From: Dehalococcoidales bacterium | GTDB taxonomy: Bacteria; Chloroflexota; Dehalococcoidia; Dehalococcoidales; RBG-16-60-22 | NCBI GenBank assembly: GCA_030603605.1 | Contig: JAUVXN010000022.1 | Coordinates: 1-15,374, forward strand | Direction of reading: 5' to 3' | Length of the DNA: 15,374 nt | In this document: positions 14,140-15,374 of the stretch, in pieces | How the letters are laid out: each line of letters starts with the position of its first letter | Position numbering within the stretch: the first letter of the stretch is position 1 | The notes under the pieces: model-generated | What the model was told of the DNA's origin: nothing | What the model saw: only the letters and a program-made list of their open reading frames with translations | The model's database searches: none | Made by a program: the position numbers and the translations under genes

Positions 14140-14283
14140 CACCCCGAAGTGGCGGATTGGCTGGGTCATGCCAGTATACAGGTAACGCTTGATACCTATA
14201 GCCACGTTGCACCAGGACTACAGGAAGCTGCAGCTAACGGATTTGATGAACTTTTAAATGCCCAACCCAAGGTTAGCCTATAA
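14140..14283 (+). pseudogene. C-terminal remnant of a tyrosine recombinase (phage-type integrase)
   Basis: Starting 21 bases after the PEPCK stop, 47 codons in one frame read HPEVADWLGHASIQVTLD, then TYSHVAPGLQEAAANGF, and end at TAA 14281-14283. This is the last part of a tyrosine recombinase: the LGH box with its His and the DTYSHV segment with the nucleophilic Tyr. The Arg and HxxR parts and the whole N-terminal domain are missing, and there is no start codon, so it cannot be an active enzyme. The frame runs back without a stop towards the PEPCK end, but no recombinase-like residues are seen there. It overlaps the end of the minus-strand HEPN-like gene by 11 bases. It lies on the 3' side of tRNA-Arg, where an integrated element would be expected. 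Confidence 0.85.
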
Positions 14284-14857
14284 TCGGATTGCCATCGAAT
14301 TCGCCTATGGGTTTCTTGTATTTTTCTTCCAGATATCCATCTCGCACTAGATACTTCATTAAATCAGCTGCAACCTCGAAGAAATATCTAGAAACCTCTT
14401 TTAGATACGATAATTCGGTTTGCAAACTATCCCCAATTGCTCCCTGTGAGCGTTGAACTGCTTTCTTATAATCACTGTCAATTCTTGCTAGGTTATGAAC
14501 TATGCAATGCCTACGAGCTAGAGGCTCGATAATATCCTTATAGCTTTTCATTTTTTTCAGCCGACTATATATGTCCTCTTTTCTAAATCTCTTACCTCCT
14601 TGTCGAACAGCTCTAATAACATTCCCAACAAAGCCTTCCCAAGCGGCTGCCGCACTTACTACTGCCATATTACAGAGTCGTGACTCATAACCCAGCTCAG
14701 CCATCAACACTATTAAGCCATTAGGTAATTTTAATGCATGCTTTTTGTATGCGAACTGTGTGTGGACTACGAGTTGAATATTAAGCTCTAGACTTCCCTG
14801 AAAAATCTGAAGTGGTCCTTCCGCTTTTTTTGAATAGGGCAACAAACGATGCGTCAT
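14273..14857 (-). CDS. HEPN-like protein with an RxxxxH motif
   Basis: A 194-aa, mostly alpha-helical protein. It carries SAAAAWEGFVGNVIR (about 68-83) and RRHCIVHN (115-122), which contains the R-x4-H pattern followed by Asn, then ARIDSDY. This arrangement (a helix with Glu/Gly, then R...VHN and an Asp/Tyr stretch) is typical of HEPN domains, many of which are metal-independent RNases in toxin-antitoxin and other defence systems; others are inactive. I prefer ATG 14857 (AAAGG eight bases upstream) over TTG 14878, which lies in a small tandem repeat. No antitoxin-like partner (such as an MNT nucleotidyltransferase) lies beside it. It sits between a recombinase remnant and tRNA-Arg, so it may be surviving cargo of an integrated element. 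Confidence 0.7.
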   Translation of the reverse strand: MTHRLLPYSKKAEGPLQIFQGSLELNIQLVVHTQFAYKKHALKLPNGLIVLMAELGYESRLCNMAVVSAAAAWEGFVGNVIRAVRQGGKRFRKEDIYSRLKKMKSYKDIIEPLARRHCIVHNLARIDSDYKKAVQRSQGAIGDSLQTELSYLKEVSRYFFEVAADLMKYLVRDGYLEEKYKKPIGEFDGNPIIG

Positions 14858-14867
14858 TCCCTTGACC

Positions 14868-14889
14868 TTTGTTAGCAATTTGTTAGCAA
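14868..14889. repeat. 11-bp tandem direct repeat TTTGTTAGCAA x2
   Basis: Two perfect copies lie end to end at 14868-14878 and 14879-14889, at the 5' edge of the HEPN-like gene. They could be recombinase arm sites or an operator, or chance. Confidence 0.6.
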
Positions 14890-14946
14890 AATTTGAAAAG
14901 ACCTCTTGACCGTTTGCTATTCTTACGCTAATTTAGCTTCAAAAAC

Positions 14947-15022
14947 TGGCGCGCCCAGAGGGATTCGAACCCACGACCCTCGGTTCCGAAGACCGATGCT
15001 CTGTCCGCTGAGCTATAGGCGC
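14947..15022 (-). tRNA. tRNA-Arg (anticodon TCG)
   Basis: The 76-nt cloverleaf includes an encoded CCA (TGG at 14947-14949). The acceptor stem GCGCCTA pairs with TGGGCGC (one G-U), with a G discriminator. The D-arm is GCTC/GAGC. The anticodon stem TCGGT/ACCGA holds loop CTTCGGA, giving TCG (reads CGA). The T-loop TTCGAAT is normal, but the T-stem GTGGG/CCCTC has one U-U mismatch (50:64). It is 8 bases downstream of tRNA-His on the same strand and shares its promoter. A T5 run follows directly after the CCA. Confidence 0.95.
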
Positions 15023-15030
15023 TAATAGGG

Positions 15031-15107
15031 TGGGGTGAGTGGAGGGATTCGAACCCTCGGTCTCCAGGGCCACAACCTGGCGCCTTAACCACTAGGCGAC
15101 ACTCACC
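15031..15107 (-). tRNA. tRNA-His (anticodon GTG)
   Basis: The cloverleaf has an encoded CCA and the histidine-specific extra 5' G (G-1, complement of 15107) opposite discriminator C73. The acceptor is GTGAGTG/CACTCAC. The anticodon stem CCAGG/CCTGG holds loop TTGTGGC, giving GTG. The T-stem GAGGG/CCCTC is perfect. Confidence 0.96.
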
Positions 15108-15122
15108 ACAGATTACATAAGA

Positions 15123-15151
15123 ATTATAGCTGAAAATCGCTGTCCTTTCAA
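15123..15151 (-). promoter_or_regulatory. Promoter of the tRNA-His / tRNA-Arg pair
   Basis: On the minus strand, TTGAAA (15151-15146) and a perfect TATAAT (15128-15123) are 17 bases apart. The expected start is about nine bases before the 5' end of tRNA-His. Confidence 0.7.
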
Positions 15152-15182
15152 TGTGCTGACGGGTTGCCTGTTGAGCAAATAG

Positions 15183-15374
15183 CTATTTTTCGGCAAATTG
15201 AACTATAGTAACCCCATCTCCCCCTTCCCCGTAATCACCGAGTCGGTATGATTTGACCAGAGGATGCTTGTCAAGTTCCTCTCGGACTACCCGGCGCAGA
15301 GTCCCGGTGCCTTTACCGTGAATGACCCTGACCTGGAATAAGCCGGCCATAAAAGCATCATGCAGGTACTGGTC
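15183..15374 (-). CDS. mutS2: MutS2, C-terminal Smr-domain fragment
   Basis: The last 63 codons of a gene that begins beyond the right edge, ending at TAG 15185-15183. The peptide starts DQYLHDAFMAGL, continues VRVIHGKGTGTLR, and ends in YRLGDYGEGGDGVTIVQFAEK. HGKGTGTLR is the Smr nuclease-domain signature, and the YGEGGDGVTIV ending is typical of MutS2 rather than stand-alone Smr proteins. MutS2 is a DNA-binding ATPase/endonuclease linked to suppression of recombination and, in some bacteria, to rescue of collided ribosomes. The MutS-like ATPase part is outside the window. Confidence 0.9.
   Translation of the reverse strand, partial: DQYLHDAFMAGLFQVRVIHGKGTGTLRRVVREELDKHPLVKSYRLGDYGEGGDGVTIVQFAEK

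Overview
The window looks like chromosomal DNA from an uncultured bacterium. The best guess is a Dehalococcoidia-like member of the Chloroflexota. The pointers are the mix of housekeeping genes, the GTP-type PEP carboxykinase with a CGKTS nucleotide loop, Gly-Arg-type RRM proteins beside bS21, and a GC-rich palindromic intergenic repeat. This assignment is inference; no rRNA gene is present to test it.

Layout. Bases 1-190 are the tail of a MrfA/YprA-type helicase gene. Bases 235-1824 (minus) hold an AT-rich gene for a five-pass membrane protein with an N-terminal zinc finger and a C-terminal transglutaminase-like domain. A palindromic repeat at about 1935-2035 lies against the 5' end of ftsY, which is followed by lgt (both plus). 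From 5249 down to 3833 (minus) runs a small RNA/translation cluster: an eight-cysteine zinc-ribbon protein, ribosomal protein bS21 and two tandem RRM proteins. From 9134 down to 5515 (minus) runs fabF-recJ-plsY. Divergent from it are mtaB (tRNA ms2t6A modification) and an unrecognised 142-aa gene. Bases 12024-11171 (minus) carry a GNAT acetyltransferase and a small DUF5808-like gene. Divergent from these is GTP-dependent PEP carboxykinase (12242-14119).

The right end looks like an old integration site. A 48-codon C-terminal remnant of a tyrosine recombinase directly follows the PEPCK gene. It meets, tail to tail, a minus-strand gene with a HEPN-type RxxxxH motif. Then come tRNA-Arg(TCG) and tRNA-His(GTG) on the minus strand, with the tRNA-Arg 3' end facing the remnant, and finally the Smr-domain end of MutS2.

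Most interesting points: fabF has no ATG, GTG or TTG at its natural start but has an ATA codon at ideal distance from a strong Shine-Dalgarno; ftsY appears to have lost its 5' end next to the palindromic repeat; a zinc ribbon, bS21 and RRM genes cluster in a way that recalls the cyanobacterial rbp-rpsU linkage; the zinc-finger/membrane/transglutaminase protein has unknown function; and the HEPN gene, recombinase remnant and tRNA-Arg with a mismatched T-stem together suggest a decayed integrative element. No CRISPR array, rRNA or complete insertion sequence is visible.
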